From positions 105,352,893-105,416,892 of the forward strand of contig CM077594.1 in assembly GCA_039654915.1 (NCBI GenBank): a stretch of DNA of 64,000 bases, in the 5' to 3' direction. The position numbers and the translations under genes were made by a program. A model generated the notes under the pieces. That model worked only from the letters and a program-made list of their open reading frames with translations, did no database searches and was not told the origin of the DNA. The DNA is from Aquilaria yunnanensis. Lineage: Eukaryota; Streptophyta; Magnoliopsida; Malvales; Thymelaeaceae. Shown here piece after piece: positions 11,536 to 23,291 of the stretch (within the stretch, counting starts at the first letter, position 1; every line of letters begins with the position of its first letter).

Positions 11536-11890
11536 AATATCAAATTTTGAAGACTTCTAAACCCGTATTAATTTAAAAATTCACATCCAACTAATTCAGT
11601 TAAAATTTCTAGTTTAAAAATTAACTGAATATTTTTTTTTTTAAAGCAAAGCAAGACAAAATTAAAATCAACTAAGGTACCAATTTTTGGGCGTTTTAAC
11701 AAAGTTATTTTAATGTAACCGTACTCCTGAACCCCCGAACTCTCGCAGACCATATTTTAGGTGTCCAATCGACCTGAGCGAAAACCGATTGGTGGCGACT
11801 CCCGAAAAATGACTCGCAAGTTGCCACAGGTTCGGGTGGGTTGGTTCAGGTCATCGGGTTGGGTCCGATTTTGCCATTCCTAATTACCAT

Positions 11891-14800
11891 AGGGGTTTTA
11901 ACCTAGCGAGCTAACCATTACGTCAAAGACAGAGTCTTGTCCAAATCTACCATATATGGTATAAGTAGCTTAAAAGTTCAAATGTAAACTAGGTACACGT
12001 AAGTTTTATCCAAATGTTATTGGGTGTATCTACTATTTAGTTTTGTATCGGAAATATATAGAGTCATGAGGCCTTAACTCAAATTAACAAATAGGATACC
12101 ATATATATAATATATTATGAAGTAGTATATATACTAGACATTTTTAATTATAATTATGAACTGGGACAAGTATGGAATGCAGCACAGGTGAGATCACCAA
12201 GTTTATTAGTAATTCTGCTACCGCTTTCAGTCCAATCCCAGATAAGAGCTTGGCAGTAGCAATGATCTTATATACTTTTAACAATTCATTCGTCTCTAGT
12301 CTCATATTTATAATGTACACGTAATGAGAAACTTGTGTGTATGGTGTTTTTCTTTGTACATGTCGATCGATTCTATATAACGTCAATTTAATGTATTATA
12401 ATGAAACATGACGACGTTAGTCATTTTAATTAGCCTTACCCGGGTTAGAGTCCAACTCCAACACCGCTCGAATCACTCGCTCGCTCGTTGCTCAGTTGCT
12501 AGTATTAATCCTCATTAATTAATTACATCTGCGATATCTGACTCTAAGATATATGAATTATGTATGTTTTTGTGGTTGCCTGATAAGCAACAGTAAAGGT
12601 CTGTGTTTATCCAAATAGATGCTTCATCATATTTTTGTCTTGAATTCGACCGATCGAGGAGGCCAAAAAAAAAAAAAAAAAGAAACAGTAATCGAATTAG
12701 TACCTGAAGTTGATCGAGCTTACGTAAATTAACATTGGAATATATACACACACATACATGCATGTATGTTCTACTGGTGCGGCTTGGCGTATATATAAGA
12801 TATGTCGGATCATGTGGCCACTGGGGCTAGTCTAGAGGGCCATGAGATGGAAATATATTAATTTGGTCGCATGCTCTTGAAATGGAATAAAGAAAATTAA
12901 AGGGTCGGGGTGACCACTTGAGTTCGTGCCTTGATATCGACTTGTCAGCTCAGACAGAATCTAAATCTCTTATCCATGAAATCAAATGAATGATAGGGCA
13001 GTCGCAGTGGGAGTATAAAAAAGTTCAAAAAGACGTGGAACCTGACCTGACTTCATCTGTACTTGTCCCACAAAAGCAAGCCAATTAATAAAGTCCTCCA
13101 ACTTGCATCACAATTTCTCGTGCTAGCCCCAGCTTCCTCCATCACAGATTCAGTCATACGGTCCTCCCACTATCATATTTCGCCGGTGATCTTTTGAAAA
13201 CAATTACTACGAAATACTTAAGGATGGAAGAGAAGCTAATTACAGAACAAAAATAATTGTAAGGAATATACACGCAGTTGATCCAGTTCGCACATATGCT
13301 TCTATGCCCCATTTTTTGTTTAATAAAATTTCAAAAGCTATCATGACTCCTTTTGCGCTATATTCCGTTATATTATAATATATTACTGTAGATGAACAGT
13401 CTTATTTATTTATTTATTATTTATTTTTTAGGATGTGATTTACGTTTTTTTTTTAGTTTGATTTTCTTTTTGCAAGGAGCTCATCTTTTTTAGGGCTTGT
13501 GTTGCAATTTTTTCAGTTTTAGGCTGTCTAACATTTGTTTCAGTTAAAATGCTTAACTTTCTAAGTTTTTCATTTTGAGCTCTGACTTATGTACATCTTA
13601 CATTTTGGTCCTCAAATTTTATAACTATTTAATTAAATTTTCTATTTACTCTTTTAGCCACCAAGTTTTGTTGTTGTTGTTTTTTTATGTACTAACTTAT
13701 GAAATAAGGCATTGGTAACCATAATTTGTTTATTTTTTAGTTAAACCATTTTTTATCTTCAGTAAGTCAATTGTTAAATTCTTAATACCTAAATTTTTTT
13801 TTCTTGATCCTAACTTTTTTAATTGATTTTCTTTATTATTTTTTTCTAAAATAAAATTGTAATCAATATAATTTGTCTACTTTTGGCCTAGCTCTGTTTG
13901 ATTCGGTGTTTATTAGTTAGTTTTTTTTTACTTTCTTTTCTTTTTATCTTTATTAAGTTAATGGTTAGACTGTTAATTGATTAATATATTAAACATATTT
14001 TTGTATTTTAGTCATTTTTTTATCATTATTAATTATTAAGTTTTATAGTGTCAATTATTTACTTCAAGCTCTATAGTTTAATAAAGTAATTTGGTCTGTA
14101 GTTTAATAAAGTAATTTGATCCATACTTGTTAAATTTTAAAATGAATTTTTCTATATGAATTTTTCATCGATATTAAATATTAGATTTTGAGTTAATAAA
14201 AAATGAATATTTTTAGTGAATTTTTTTTAATTAACAAAAAATATGTATTATTTCGATGCATGTATCATGTTTTATTTCGCACTATTATTATAAAAAATTA
14301 TTACAAAAATATCTATTACATTGTGCGGGCCTCTAAACATCTTCATTTGTTTTATTGGTCTCTAATTTTTTTTATTTATTGTCTTCTAAAGCAAAATCTT
14401 GGTAACCATGATTTATTTTTTTTTTCAATCAACCATAGTGGTTTCGTTGAACATTTTTTTTTTTAAAACAAAACTTTAGTCACTTTGAGTTGTCTACTTC
14501 TTAGTAAGGTCCAAGCTAATTCATTTTAGCTAATGTTTTTTTTTATTTTTTTTTCCTTTATTAAGTTGACGATTAAGCCTTTAAATCTTGAAATCTTTAT
14601 ATTTACTCTCTTGGTCAGAAAACAATTTTTTGTTATTTTTTATTTATTAATCATTAAACCCCATTTTTTGTCACTAAAATCTCACTTTTTATCTTATGTT
14701 ATTAACTTTTTCATATTATGTCTATTTTTTAGAACAAATTTTTAGTTTTCACAATTTATCTCTTGATACTTAGAATTTTTTTTTTTTTTTACTCTTGTAG

Positions 14801-15073
14801 TCCCAAAACTTCATCTTACTTTTTGTCTCGGTTCTTACTTTCTTTTTTTTTTTATGAAATTATTTTTCTTTGTCAATAATCAATGTTGTTTATATTTATG
14901 TTTGATATTAATACGGATTGAACCAACACAACATGCGGCCACCATAAACCTTGTATTATCTAAAGCTATCTAAAGCTAGAAGCTTGATATTATTCATCAT
15001 ATACTTTTTGGGCCTTAGTCTGATTTTCTTTTGCTAGCTCCGGAATATATCCGAAACTAGAAAAAGGAAAGAC
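11891..15073. other. Intergenic region with a dispersed T-rich repeat
   Basis: No convincing gene. 12130-12790 is mixed sequence with short open frames that match nothing I know. 13480-14890 is T-rich on the plus strand and holds at least two diverged copies of a module (TTAGTCC-like, TTTATTAAGTTAATGGTTA and GGTAACCATAATTTG blocks near 13700 and 14400). The same module recurs at about 30820-31260 and 37730-38870, so it is a dispersed repeat of unknown class. Confidence 0.45.
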
Positions 15074-16511
15074 TTCTGAATAGGCAAAAATAACAAAAAA
15101 ATTATTAATTTTTTAGGGTTGGCTCAAATTAGCAACTAATGTTTTTTTTTGTCAAATAAACCGCTGATGTTTTAAAATCAGCCCAGATAGACCATTGCCT
15201 GTTAAACACGGGAATATACCATCGAAGATAAAGAATATTCCGTCAAGTAATGATTTTGTGGAAAAATAAAATATATTTAATAGGTGACATGGCAAAAAAT
15301 AAAGAGTAGTCCCATGCATGTTCATCGCCTCTAGCATCAGTGGTGGTGCATTGGTGTTTTCCAGCGTCGTCAGCGAAGTCATCTCCTCTAGTCTCCCTGA
15401 TTCTTAAAGCCGACTCTAGAGTTTTTCCCTGATTCTTTGTTTCTGCTGCCTCTATTGTGTCTTTGGGATGTTCCTCGGGCATAATCCAAGAGCTGGAACC
15501 CTTACTTCATGGCCTTGCAACTTCCAGGTTGGGCATTGATGAGAATCATGAGTTGAATTGGCTTGCCTCTATGGCCGCCCCGCCTCTATGGCCACTAGAT
15601 CAGTCCCTAAGCCGCCCAACCGTGACCCCCGAGCTGCCCCTATGCCACCCAGCTGTGATTCATCACTGGATCCATCACACTCAGCCAACTGCCTCGGTCG
15701 TGGTCATTGCGGTTGATGAGATGCGATTCATTTTTCTTGATCTTGATTTGGTTACATTTAATTGCATGACTTTGAATAGCTAGATTCTCTGGTTGCGTAT
15801 GAGCGCTTTAATTGGGAACTAATTGTTCTTGTTTAACGTTGGCCAAGTCTTTCTAGATGACTGTTATTGCCTTCATCATTGCATAACCAGGTGAATTTTG
15901 CAGTTTTCATGTTTACTCTAATTCTGGGTTAGAGATAACATGCCTTTTTTCTAGTCAAAAGTTTTTTTTTTTCCTCGAAGAGATGGGAAGGGGTTTCGTT
16001 TCATCTTTTTCTCTCACATGGATTTTGATTTAGAACTCCAGTAGTGGCATTACAAAGCATATGGTGATTGACATGATATGAGCACGATTTAGTGAACAGC
16101 AGAGCAGGGATTTAAGTCGCTGAATCTTAACAAGACAAGATCGAGCCCTCTCCGGCACCAAATCCACCCCTTCCGATTCCGCCTCCTAGTGTTCCATAAT
16201 CGCTTTTATATCATACTGTCGTCTGGGTATTGCCTCTTCCGCTCTACTCTTCTTCCTGGTTTTCCTTTCCCCACTGTCGAAGCTTTTGTGGAAGCTTTTG
16301 GCGAAGCTTTTCTGGCAATAGTTTGTTGGGTGTCTAAAATTGTTGTCTGTATTCGCGATCTGCCACGTCAGCTTCATTTTAACGGCAGCGGCCAACTCGG
16401 TCGAACTAAAAAACGTCAGTGGTTTATTGGGCCCGAAAAAAACATTAGTGGGTGATTTGACCTAACCCTAAACCATTAGTGGTTTTTTCATTATTTCTGC
16501 CCTTTTGAATT
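15074..16511. mobile_element. Mutator-like element with ~130-bp inverted termini
   Basis: Left end AGGCAAAAATAACAAAAAAA from 15082 and right end, reversed, AGGGCAGAAATAATGAAAA at about 16502. The two ~130-bp termini align across blocks AGGGTTGGCTCAAAT / AGGGTTAGGTCAAAT and AATAAACCGCTGATG / AATAAACCACTGACG. Flanks TTCTGAAT and TTTTGAAT form an imperfect 8-9-bp target duplication. The interior (15290-16430) is more GC-rich than the surroundings and has open frames (for example 15457-15783) with no recognised domain. It may be captured genomic DNA. No transposase is visible. Confidence 0.7.
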
Positions 16512-17395
16512 TATATATGTCCGATGCTATGATTTAATTTCTCAAATTCTAAAATTCGTCATTTTTTACACTATCCAAATAAACTATTTATAAGAGTAGT
16601 TCTTATTACAAAACAGTTTTTTCTGTAACGATGTATATGAGTCAGGTTGAGTCAATTTCTAGTGGAACCTGCCCAACTTGAAATAGTTAACTCAACCCAA
16701 GAACCAATAACAAAAAATTAGACCCCCATGGTTCATTTTCTTTTGTTGATTCTCAATTTTTTTTATTAGCATCATACACCTATAACTATAAAATCAAATA
16801 AAAACTTTATCCAAAAGAACAATTGAAGAACTGAAAATACTTGAATCCACCAATACTCACCACATTAAGAAAATATTTAGCACAATTCATGACTGCTTCT
16901 AAGTTTAAATACACATATAATTTGGATTGCTGAAGCCAATTGTGAAAGTTAGCTACAGTATTTGGCTAGATCAAGTGTTTTGTTTAAAACCAAAAAACAA
17001 AAATACATCCATAATATAATTTCCATTAAACAAATATATATGTAAATATATGACATCTTAAACTTTATAATATATTAAAATATACATCTTCAGTTCAGTT
17101 CCATTTCGTATTAATTCCTTATTAAATTGGAACCAACCCAAAAATTGATAAGTTTTTCAAAAGTTGAACCAATCTCTGACCAATAGTTAATCTTTGCCCA
17201 ACCCATCATTAATTGTTACCCAAGCCAACCTAATATAAGTGGTTTACATTGGTTTTTTGTTTTACCAAACCCATAGTCGCCCATTCTTTACTAGGCCTCA
17301 ACACACTTTTTATTTTTATTTTGGGCCATGGAAGATGTCCAAAACTAGAAGAAAAGGGGAAATTACACTATATCCCCCAAATTGTGATTGATGAT
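16512..17395. other. AT-rich intergenic, nothing recognised
   Basis: About 0.9 kb of AT-rich sequence with short ATATAT runs (17030-17090). No open frame with coding character and no repeat boundary was recognised. Confidence 0.4.
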
Positions 17396-18254
17396 ATTAT
17401 TTGTAAGGATGACAATTGGGTTGGTCGAGTCAGATTTGGGTCAGATTATTCAGGTTTATGTTTAATTGGATCAGCATAAATTCGGGTCATTGTCAGGTCA
17501 TTTGGGTTCATGTTGATTTCGGGTTGACTGAATTTCGGGTTTGGGTTGTGTTGCATCGTGTTTATTTGGGTTTGGGTTCAACACAGATTGAGTCAATTTC
17601 AGTCTCGGATAATTTCAAGTCAGATTTCAGTCCAAACTTGGATTGACCAGTTATGTTTGTTTGGGTCACTGGTATATATATTGGAATCACTTAATCAATT
17701 CAAATTTTTGTTAAAATTTAAATTAAATAATTTAATTTTTTGTGCAATGAATTTACATTAATTTTTATTTTCTTAGTATGTTAAATTAAAAAATTTATAA
17801 AAAAATTCTTAATTATGTTTTGACAAATTTGCTATGATATCCAACTTTTGTTGTGAAATTATTATGAAATATAACTCTAGTTCACTATTACTTTATTAGT
17901 GATTAAATAGCAAAATTTTAGAAATTATGGGTGAAATACAAAGATTTGAAAACTTTAAGGACCCATATTGTAATTATTATGGAGACTAAAATGAAAATTT
18001 CTAAAATTAAGGTACCTTATTGCATTATACTTAAAAGTTTAGGGACCAATGTTGTAATTTGATAATTGTCTACCAAGATCATATAACTTACTAAATATAG
18101 AAGTTACTTAGTTTAGAAGAACCAAAATATGAAATTTATTAAATATGAAAGCCTTTGAATATGAGAGTTACTAAATATGTATGTTCTTAAAAAAATAAAG
18201 TTATTAAATATGGAAGCGTACATATATAAAACTTATTAAATTTGAAAGAAATAA

Positions 18255-18550
18255 ACGAGAAAAGTTAAGATTTAGGGTAAATGTTAGAATTAATTGTTAA
18301 TGTTTAGGATAAGAGCTAAGAATAAAATTAAGTGTTAAAGTTTAGGGTTTATGGTTTTAAGGTTAGAGTTAAGCGTTAGAATTGAGGGCTTATGGTTATG
18401 GTTAAGATTTCAATTAGGGTTAGGATTTAGGATTTAGGATTTAAAGTTTAGGTTTAGGTATAATGTTTATGGTTACGATTGAGGGCTTATGATTTATGTT
18501 AGAGTAAGTCTTTAGGATTTTAGGGTTTTAGGTTTAGGTTTAGGTTTGTT
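18255..18550. repeat. Degenerate telomere-like TTTAGGG repeats
   Basis: About 300 bp in which GGTTTAGG, TTAGGGTT, TTAGGATTTAGGATTTAGG and related words recur many times between less regular stretches such as GTTAGAGTTAAG. A short counterpart GGTTTAGGGTAAGGGTT sits at the equivalent place in hAT copy 1 (8223-8240), so it belongs to the element and is not evidence of a chromosome end. Confidence 0.6.
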
Positions 18551-19115
18551 GTAAATTAAATTCAAATTCGAAGATAAATCATTAAAGACTAATCTTGTAT
18601 TTACCATTTCTACTAATATAATATAGGAATATTAGTAATACCTGACAGGGCAGAAATGTTAATACTAGTGGAAGAAAAACTCTTACAAATTTAATTTAAC
18701 AAAACATAAAAATGCCCTAATTTGAAAGATTTAAAATTAATTAAATCAAATTACAAACAATGAAGAGAACCATATTAATTAAATCAAATTTCAAATACCT
18801 TGATTTAAAACAATTAACTATATTAAATTAATATTGTATTTATCAATTGAAGTTTGTGCAGTAAACTTGAAATTTGAATCCTAAATAACCAATTTAAGTA
18901 TCCAACAATTCAACAAATTTGTGCACGACTACCAAAAAATGAAATGAAAATTTTTGTGCGGTAAATGAAATTTTTTCTAAATAGATCTACTGCTACTCGA
19001 TCTGGATTACTTGACATTTAATTTAACTATCAGATAAGACTTAGTATGTCAGTTACATGTTTCAAAAGAATTTATAAGCAATTCCCTAAATTATTAAATT
19101 CCAGAAGACCTGTAC

Positions 19116-20299
19116 ATAAAATATAGGATAAACAACACCTGTCGTCCCTAAACTAAGACCCATGTTTCGGATTCATCCCAGAATTATAAAATGTCACACC
19201 ATTTATCCTTTAATTATGAAACTGTTACACCAATCACCATGTCATTAACTATAACCATTAAAATGGACAGAAAAAAAACCTAAAAATCTAGTTTTAACCC
19301 TTGAAAATCTTTCATTTGTCATAGAAACCTCAAAATTTTTACATCTTACAATAAAAATTCCATCCCGTGATGACCATTACCTCTGTTTCTTCACCCCTTA
19401 TGACCTTCACCTCTGCTATGACCGGCACTAATTTGCCACCGACACGTCCTCATCCCGTCGCCAACATCCCACGTCGTAGCCACCGATGACAATTAATTGA
19501 TAGAGAAAGAGAAACAAAAAACTGAGACCTTTGAGGCTAGAATGTGGCTTTTTTCCTTGTTGATTGTTGCCCCTTGTCGTTGTCTTCTGTTGCTATTTTC
19601 GATTGCCGTCTTGTCGCGCTCTCCCCTCAATTAAGTGTCCTCTTCCATAGCGCTTTCCCATCACGCTCCAATCTTACCCATCGTCATCCTCTATCGTTGT
19701 TTCCCTTCCATCTTGCTTAGACATCTCCCTTCAATTGCACTCCAATTTTGTCGCTTCTCTTTAATTGCGCACTGTCGGAGGAAGACGATTATTGACAGTT
19801 GCGCTTTATCGGATAAAGACAATCATGCACCACTAGAAGATGATGAAACACATTGTTGGAGGAATATGGCTATTGACAATCTAGCAGGATAAGAGGGGTG
19901 GTGGGCTTGCAAATGGAAAGATCAGCTTGTAATCAATGATAGAGGACATGAGAACCAAATGGGCGAAGCAAAGGATGGTGGCGGTTATGGAGGAGGCCAA
20001 GAGGGATGGCGATTAGGAGAAGGTGGTTTTGTTGGAAGATGTAAAATTTTTTACGTTTCTATGAAAAATTGAAGATTTTTAGGGGTTAGACTAGTTTTTT
20101 GCGTTTTTTTCCATCCATTTTAATGATTACTTAAACTAGTTTTTTTTTTCATTTTAACAGTTGTAGTTAACGGCAGGGCAATTGGTGTAACATTTTCATA
20201 GTTAAAGGATAAATAGTGTAACATTTTGTAATTCCAGGACAAATTTAAAACATAGGTCTTAGTTCAGAGACGACGAGTGCTATTTACCCTAAAACATAT
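19116..20299. mobile_element. Mutator-like element nested in hAT copy 2
   Basis: Element proper 19125-20290 (1166 bp). Termini align over about 145 bp: AGGATAAACAACACCTGTCG / AGGGTAAATAGCACTCGTCG, CTAAACTAAGACCCATGTTT / CTGAACTAAGACCTATGTTT and ATTTATCCTTTAATTATGAA / ATTTATCCTTTAACTATGAA. Flanks ATAAAATAT and AAAACATAT agree at 7 of 9 positions, an imperfect 9-bp target duplication. The interior is GC-richer with an 85-codon frame (19635-19892) of no recognisable domain. Non-autonomous. Confidence 0.78.
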
Positions 20300-20703
20300 T
20301 ATTTTGTTAATTTATTCTTCAAAGGCCTCTAAATAAAAATTATTTTTATAGTATTTTAAAGTTTCTTAAATTTTATTGTCATAATTGATGTGTAATTTAA
20401 ATAACTAATATATAAAAAATCATAATTTTTAAAATTTTTGCTGACCATATATTTTTGTTGATTGGGTTAAAATTGGGTTATGTCGTATTTAGTCATCAGG
20501 TTATTCGCGTTCAAGTCAGATCAATCTCAGGTGTGGGTTATTTCAGGTTCAGGTCATTTATAGCTCAAATTTTCTCGGGTTTCATTTCAATCGGGTTCGG
20601 GTTATTGATTTTTCTAGTTAAATCGAGTCTAGTCGAGCTTGAGTACTGGTGAGTTTGGTCAGGTTATTGGGTTAGGTTAAATTTTGAAATCCCTAATTAT
20701 TTG

Positions 20704-22015
20704 CATCTCAAATTTTGAAATTAGTCACTTTTACCACTATCTCAATAAGTAGAAAAGATGTTCTAAAATTTTTGTTTTACAGTTCCCCCCTAGACTTTCA
20801 TGGGGTTATGGTTAAGGCCCCGATTTAGTTTGAAATACCAAAACAACTACGTTAGTCTTATACCGTATATTTTCTGTTTATCAAATTGCTCATAATAACT
20901 TTTAAACAATTTTAAAATTTTGAAGCCTCTTAATTGATGATGACTTCATTTTTATTTAGACATTCATAACTGTTTTAACACGTATTCTTCTATAAATTAG
21001 ATTAGTATGAAAAAATTACTATATTTTTATTGATCGACCCGTAATGAAGCGCAGGTTGCATTATAGTCTATATATATAGAAACACACAACATTTTGTTTT
21101 TTGGTAAACTTTTATAATCAATTTCCTATAATGCCTTTCGACCTCCGGAGATGGACAAGCACGGAGAACCAACGAAACCCAGCAACGATACTAAAGCCAG
21201 CCAATTCCCGATGTTAACCGCCGAAAATTAATACAGGAAACTTTGAATCTTGAAAGGTGCCACATAAATCATCGGAATCACAGAAGTAGATTTGGTCGCC
21301 AGACCCCTTTGACCACTGAAAATGTTACAACCACGGTCTGTGAAGCACCAAATGGGCTGTCGATACCTGCCAGTTCTAGATGATCAGAACAATAAAAAAT
21401 TAATGCAGGAAGTGACGAATTTTGATAGGGAGCCCCGCAAACCACCGGAAGGATGACGTCTAGGAGCAGCATGAATGGTCACGGATCCTACTTTGTTTAG
21501 AATGGCCAAGAGAACAGAGAGAAAGACCAAAGCAAGGCAGAAGGGAGGTCGACCAATTAGACTAGATTTGGTGGTGGGGAGAGGCGGAGCATGAATTTGG
21601 ACAAAGAGGATAGAAAACTAAAACTCGTATGTAGTAACTAAAACGGGATAAAGAGAGTTTTTTTTTTTTTTTTCTTTTAGCCGACGATGCTCGATGCAAT
21701 AAACTTACTTTACTTACACACTAATATATATATATAGCTCATAGTAATTTTATTTTTTACCATGGAAACTTAGAACTAATTAATAAAACTGCCTGCCTGA
21801 GATATTAACTTATGGAGTAGAATTTTTTGACAGTCCCAAAGTCCGTCTTCCGGGACATCATTTCCGTAATTTCTATACGCATGCATTATTTGAATTAATT
21901 CTAAAACTTTATCTTTTGTACTGCTTGTATGGTAATATTCTCATATTCTCGATCGATCAGTTGCACTAGTTGTTGAAAAGGACGCTATTCTTATCTATTC
22001 ACAATTTACAAATTT
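20704..22015. other. Intergenic region with a direct repeat
   Basis: A ~60-bp segment near 21218 (AAAATTAATACAGGAAACTT ... CATCGGAA) recurs at about 21398 (AAAATTAATGCAGGAAGTGA ... CACCGGAA) in direct orientation 180 bp apart. Short minus-strand open frames across this part match no family I recognise. A T run lies at 21658-21674. Confidence 0.4.
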
Positions 22016-22019
22016 TTTG

Positions 22020-22255
22020 TTTGAATTTCTTTCAGGCACCTAACGATGATAGCCAGCAAAATTGATTAGAAGCAATCTGAATCCACATTTCAAAATTGTG
22101 TGTAGAATAGGAGTTTAATAAGTGGCTCTGTAGGGGTTTGATTTTCGATCAGGGGTTTCTCCTCTGGTTGTTGGCTCCTGGCTAGTTGTATCTTTTGTAC
22201 TTCTTTTCCATTAATATATTTCTGTTTGCTGTTAAAAATTAAAAAAAGAGCCTCG
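22020..22255 (+). mobile_element. Possible 5'-truncated LINE 3' end
   Basis: GGTTTCTCCTCTGGTTGTTG, TTTGTACTTCTTTTCCATTA and TTAATATATTTCTG, followed by an A-rich tail (AAAAATTAAAAAAAG, about 22233-22250), resemble the 3' ends of plant L1-type retroelements. I see no coding sequence and could not identify a target duplication, so the left boundary is a guess. Confidence 0.3.
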
Positions 22256-22766
22256 TTTTTTTCTCTAAACGAACTGATCGATCACATTGGATAATTGATA
22301 AACTAAGTAGACTTAAAGTAATAATATACGCAAGTTTTGGTCCTAACCGGCCCATAAAATCCTAAATTAAGCAGCCAAGAATCAACTTTGTGGTTATAAA
22401 ATTTTAAAGTAAGTCAGGAATAAAATCCTATCTTTATCACAGATGTGTGGACTCGGGTACGGTGGATATGGAATATAGGGTATAGGCTTTGCAATAGCAT
22501 TTCCCTTATATCCCACTCTTTGTAATAATAATATAATTTTAAGTAGCAAAATATGCATGTATGCAAAAAAAAAAAAAAAAAACAATTATTGTAATAATAT
22601 TACATATTCTTCTTCACAAGAATCCTCTGGTATCTCATCCCTAGCTAACATAAAAATCTGGCAACAGTTAGAGATCATGCTCTTAGATATTTAACCGAAG
22701 CTCTGCGCCCATGGACCACCACCGATCTTCCAGAGAATTTTCATCTCAAGAGTTACACATTAGCAC

Positions 22767-22774
22767 TATATAAA
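22767..22774 (+). promoter_or_regulatory. TATA box upstream of the 22890 gene
   Basis: TATATAAA lies 116 bp before the ATG at 22890. This spacing suits a plant core promoter with a transcription start near 22800 and a ~90-nt leader rich in CAA/CAC words. Confidence 0.6.
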
Positions 22775-22889
22775 GAACCCTTTTCCCCATACTTTATCTC
22801 ACAATTTCCCAACCTCACCAAAATACATATAATTAGCCACCATCTCACAACACTTGATCGGATATCGGTTCAAATCAATCGATCTGATA

Positions 22890-23291
22890 ATGGATTCCAA
22901 CCGCAAGCGCAGAGGGTTCATGAAGGGCAAGATGATGCCCTTCTACCGCAACGCTCCCAAGAGCACCGCCCCGGCAGCTAACGTCCAGTACACCAACAAG
23001 GTGGTCAAGCCGAACATGGCTTCTCCTACAGCTGCTTCGGTCGGGTTCTTGGTGCAGAAGGAGTTGGTGAATCCGACGCAGAAGGTGTCGTTTGTTAACG
23101 TGCAAGCCCCCCAAAGCGCAAAGCTAAGCCAGAACCAGACCGATCTTCATTCCTTTTTTGGAGTGGGCGACGAACTGGTCGATGCCAAGGCCGCGAGCTA
23201 CATCTCCTCTGTTCAGGAGCGTTTCAAGATGGAGCGAATCAACTCTGAGAGAATGAAGCATCAAGATCATGCTGATTCACTAGTTAATTAG
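22890..23291 (+). CDS. Small plant protein of unknown function, 133 aa
   Basis: Single-exon frame of 133 residues. The first in-frame ATG after the TATA box (22767) is at 22890; earlier in-frame codons include no ATG. The N-terminus is strongly basic (MDSNRKRRGFMKGKMMPFYR). The middle is Ala/Pro/Asn-rich. The C-terminal third has a conserved-looking block DLHSFFGVGDELVDAKAASY followed by ISSVQERFKMER, in which I recognise the style of small uncharacterised plant proteins ending in a (V)D-KAA-YIS-VQERF motif. No signal peptide or membrane segment is seen. Codon use and GC content are clearly higher than the flanks, which supports a real gene. The basic N-terminus might suit a nuclear or nucleic-acid role, but that is inference only. 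Confidence 0.8.
   Translation: MDSNRKRRGFMKGKMMPFYRNAPKSTAPAANVQYTNKVVKPNMASPTAASVGFLVQKELVNPTQKVSFVNVQAPQSAKLSQNQTDLHSFFGVGDELVDAKAASYISSVQERFKMERINSERMKHQDHADSLVN

Larger units (their letters stand above)
8492..11833 (+). mobile_element. Solo LTR (Tat/Ogre-like) nested in the hAT element
   Basis: The LTR is 8497-11828 (3332 bp): TGTTGATACCCAAGTTCGTC ... AGTTGCCACA. It is flanked by GGTTC at 8492-8496 and 11829-11833, a 5-bp target duplication. No internal region, primer site or polypurine tract is present, so it is a recombined solo LTR. The joined flanks restore a hAT sequence that aligns with copy 2 at 20620-20695, which supports the boundaries independently of the short duplication (GGTTC is itself common in this repeat). 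It contains a GC-rich block (8960-9480), a ~190-bp triplication (10370-10925) and many copies of a GTCCGGGTGACTCGGCAGAG motif. Confidence 0.9.
6758..11890. mobile_element. hAT-like element (copy 1) with 8-bp target duplication
   Basis: The element proper is 6766-11882, flanked by ATTACCAT at 6758-6765 and 11883-11890, an exact 8-bp target duplication typical of hAT elements. Ends are TAGGGATGACAATTGGG and, reversed, TAGGAATGGCAAAATCGG. Subterminal regions are dense in GGGTTCGGGTCAGGTC-type motifs (6780-7260, 8240-8496, 11829-11870). The 5' terminal 238 bp is tandemly duplicated (second copy from 7004, again starting TAGGGATGGCAATTGG). The middle (7270-8220) has ACTAAATATGGAAGT-type repeats. 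No transposase is visible, so it is non-autonomous. Without the nested solo LTR it is about 1.78 kb. A second family member lies at 17404-20695. Confidence 0.9.
17396..20703. mobile_element. hAT-like element (copy 2) with 8-bp target duplication
   Basis: Element proper 17404-20695, flanked by ATTATTTG at 17396-17403 and 20696-20703 (exact 8 bp). Ends are TAAGGATGACAATTGGG and, reversed, TAGGGATTTCAAAATTTA. Subterminal TTGGGTCAGAT/GGGTTCGGG motifs (17415-17660, 20455-20690) and the ACTAAATATGAAAGT interior (18070-18250) match copy 1 at 6766-11882. There is no transposase. It is interrupted by a Mutator-like element at 19125-20290 and carries degenerate TTTAGGG-type repeats at 18255-18550. Confidence 0.9.

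Noticed and set aside
12144..12386. 80-codon minus-strand frame
   Set aside because: No similarity that I recognise, AT-rich codon use like its flanks and no promoter or splice context.
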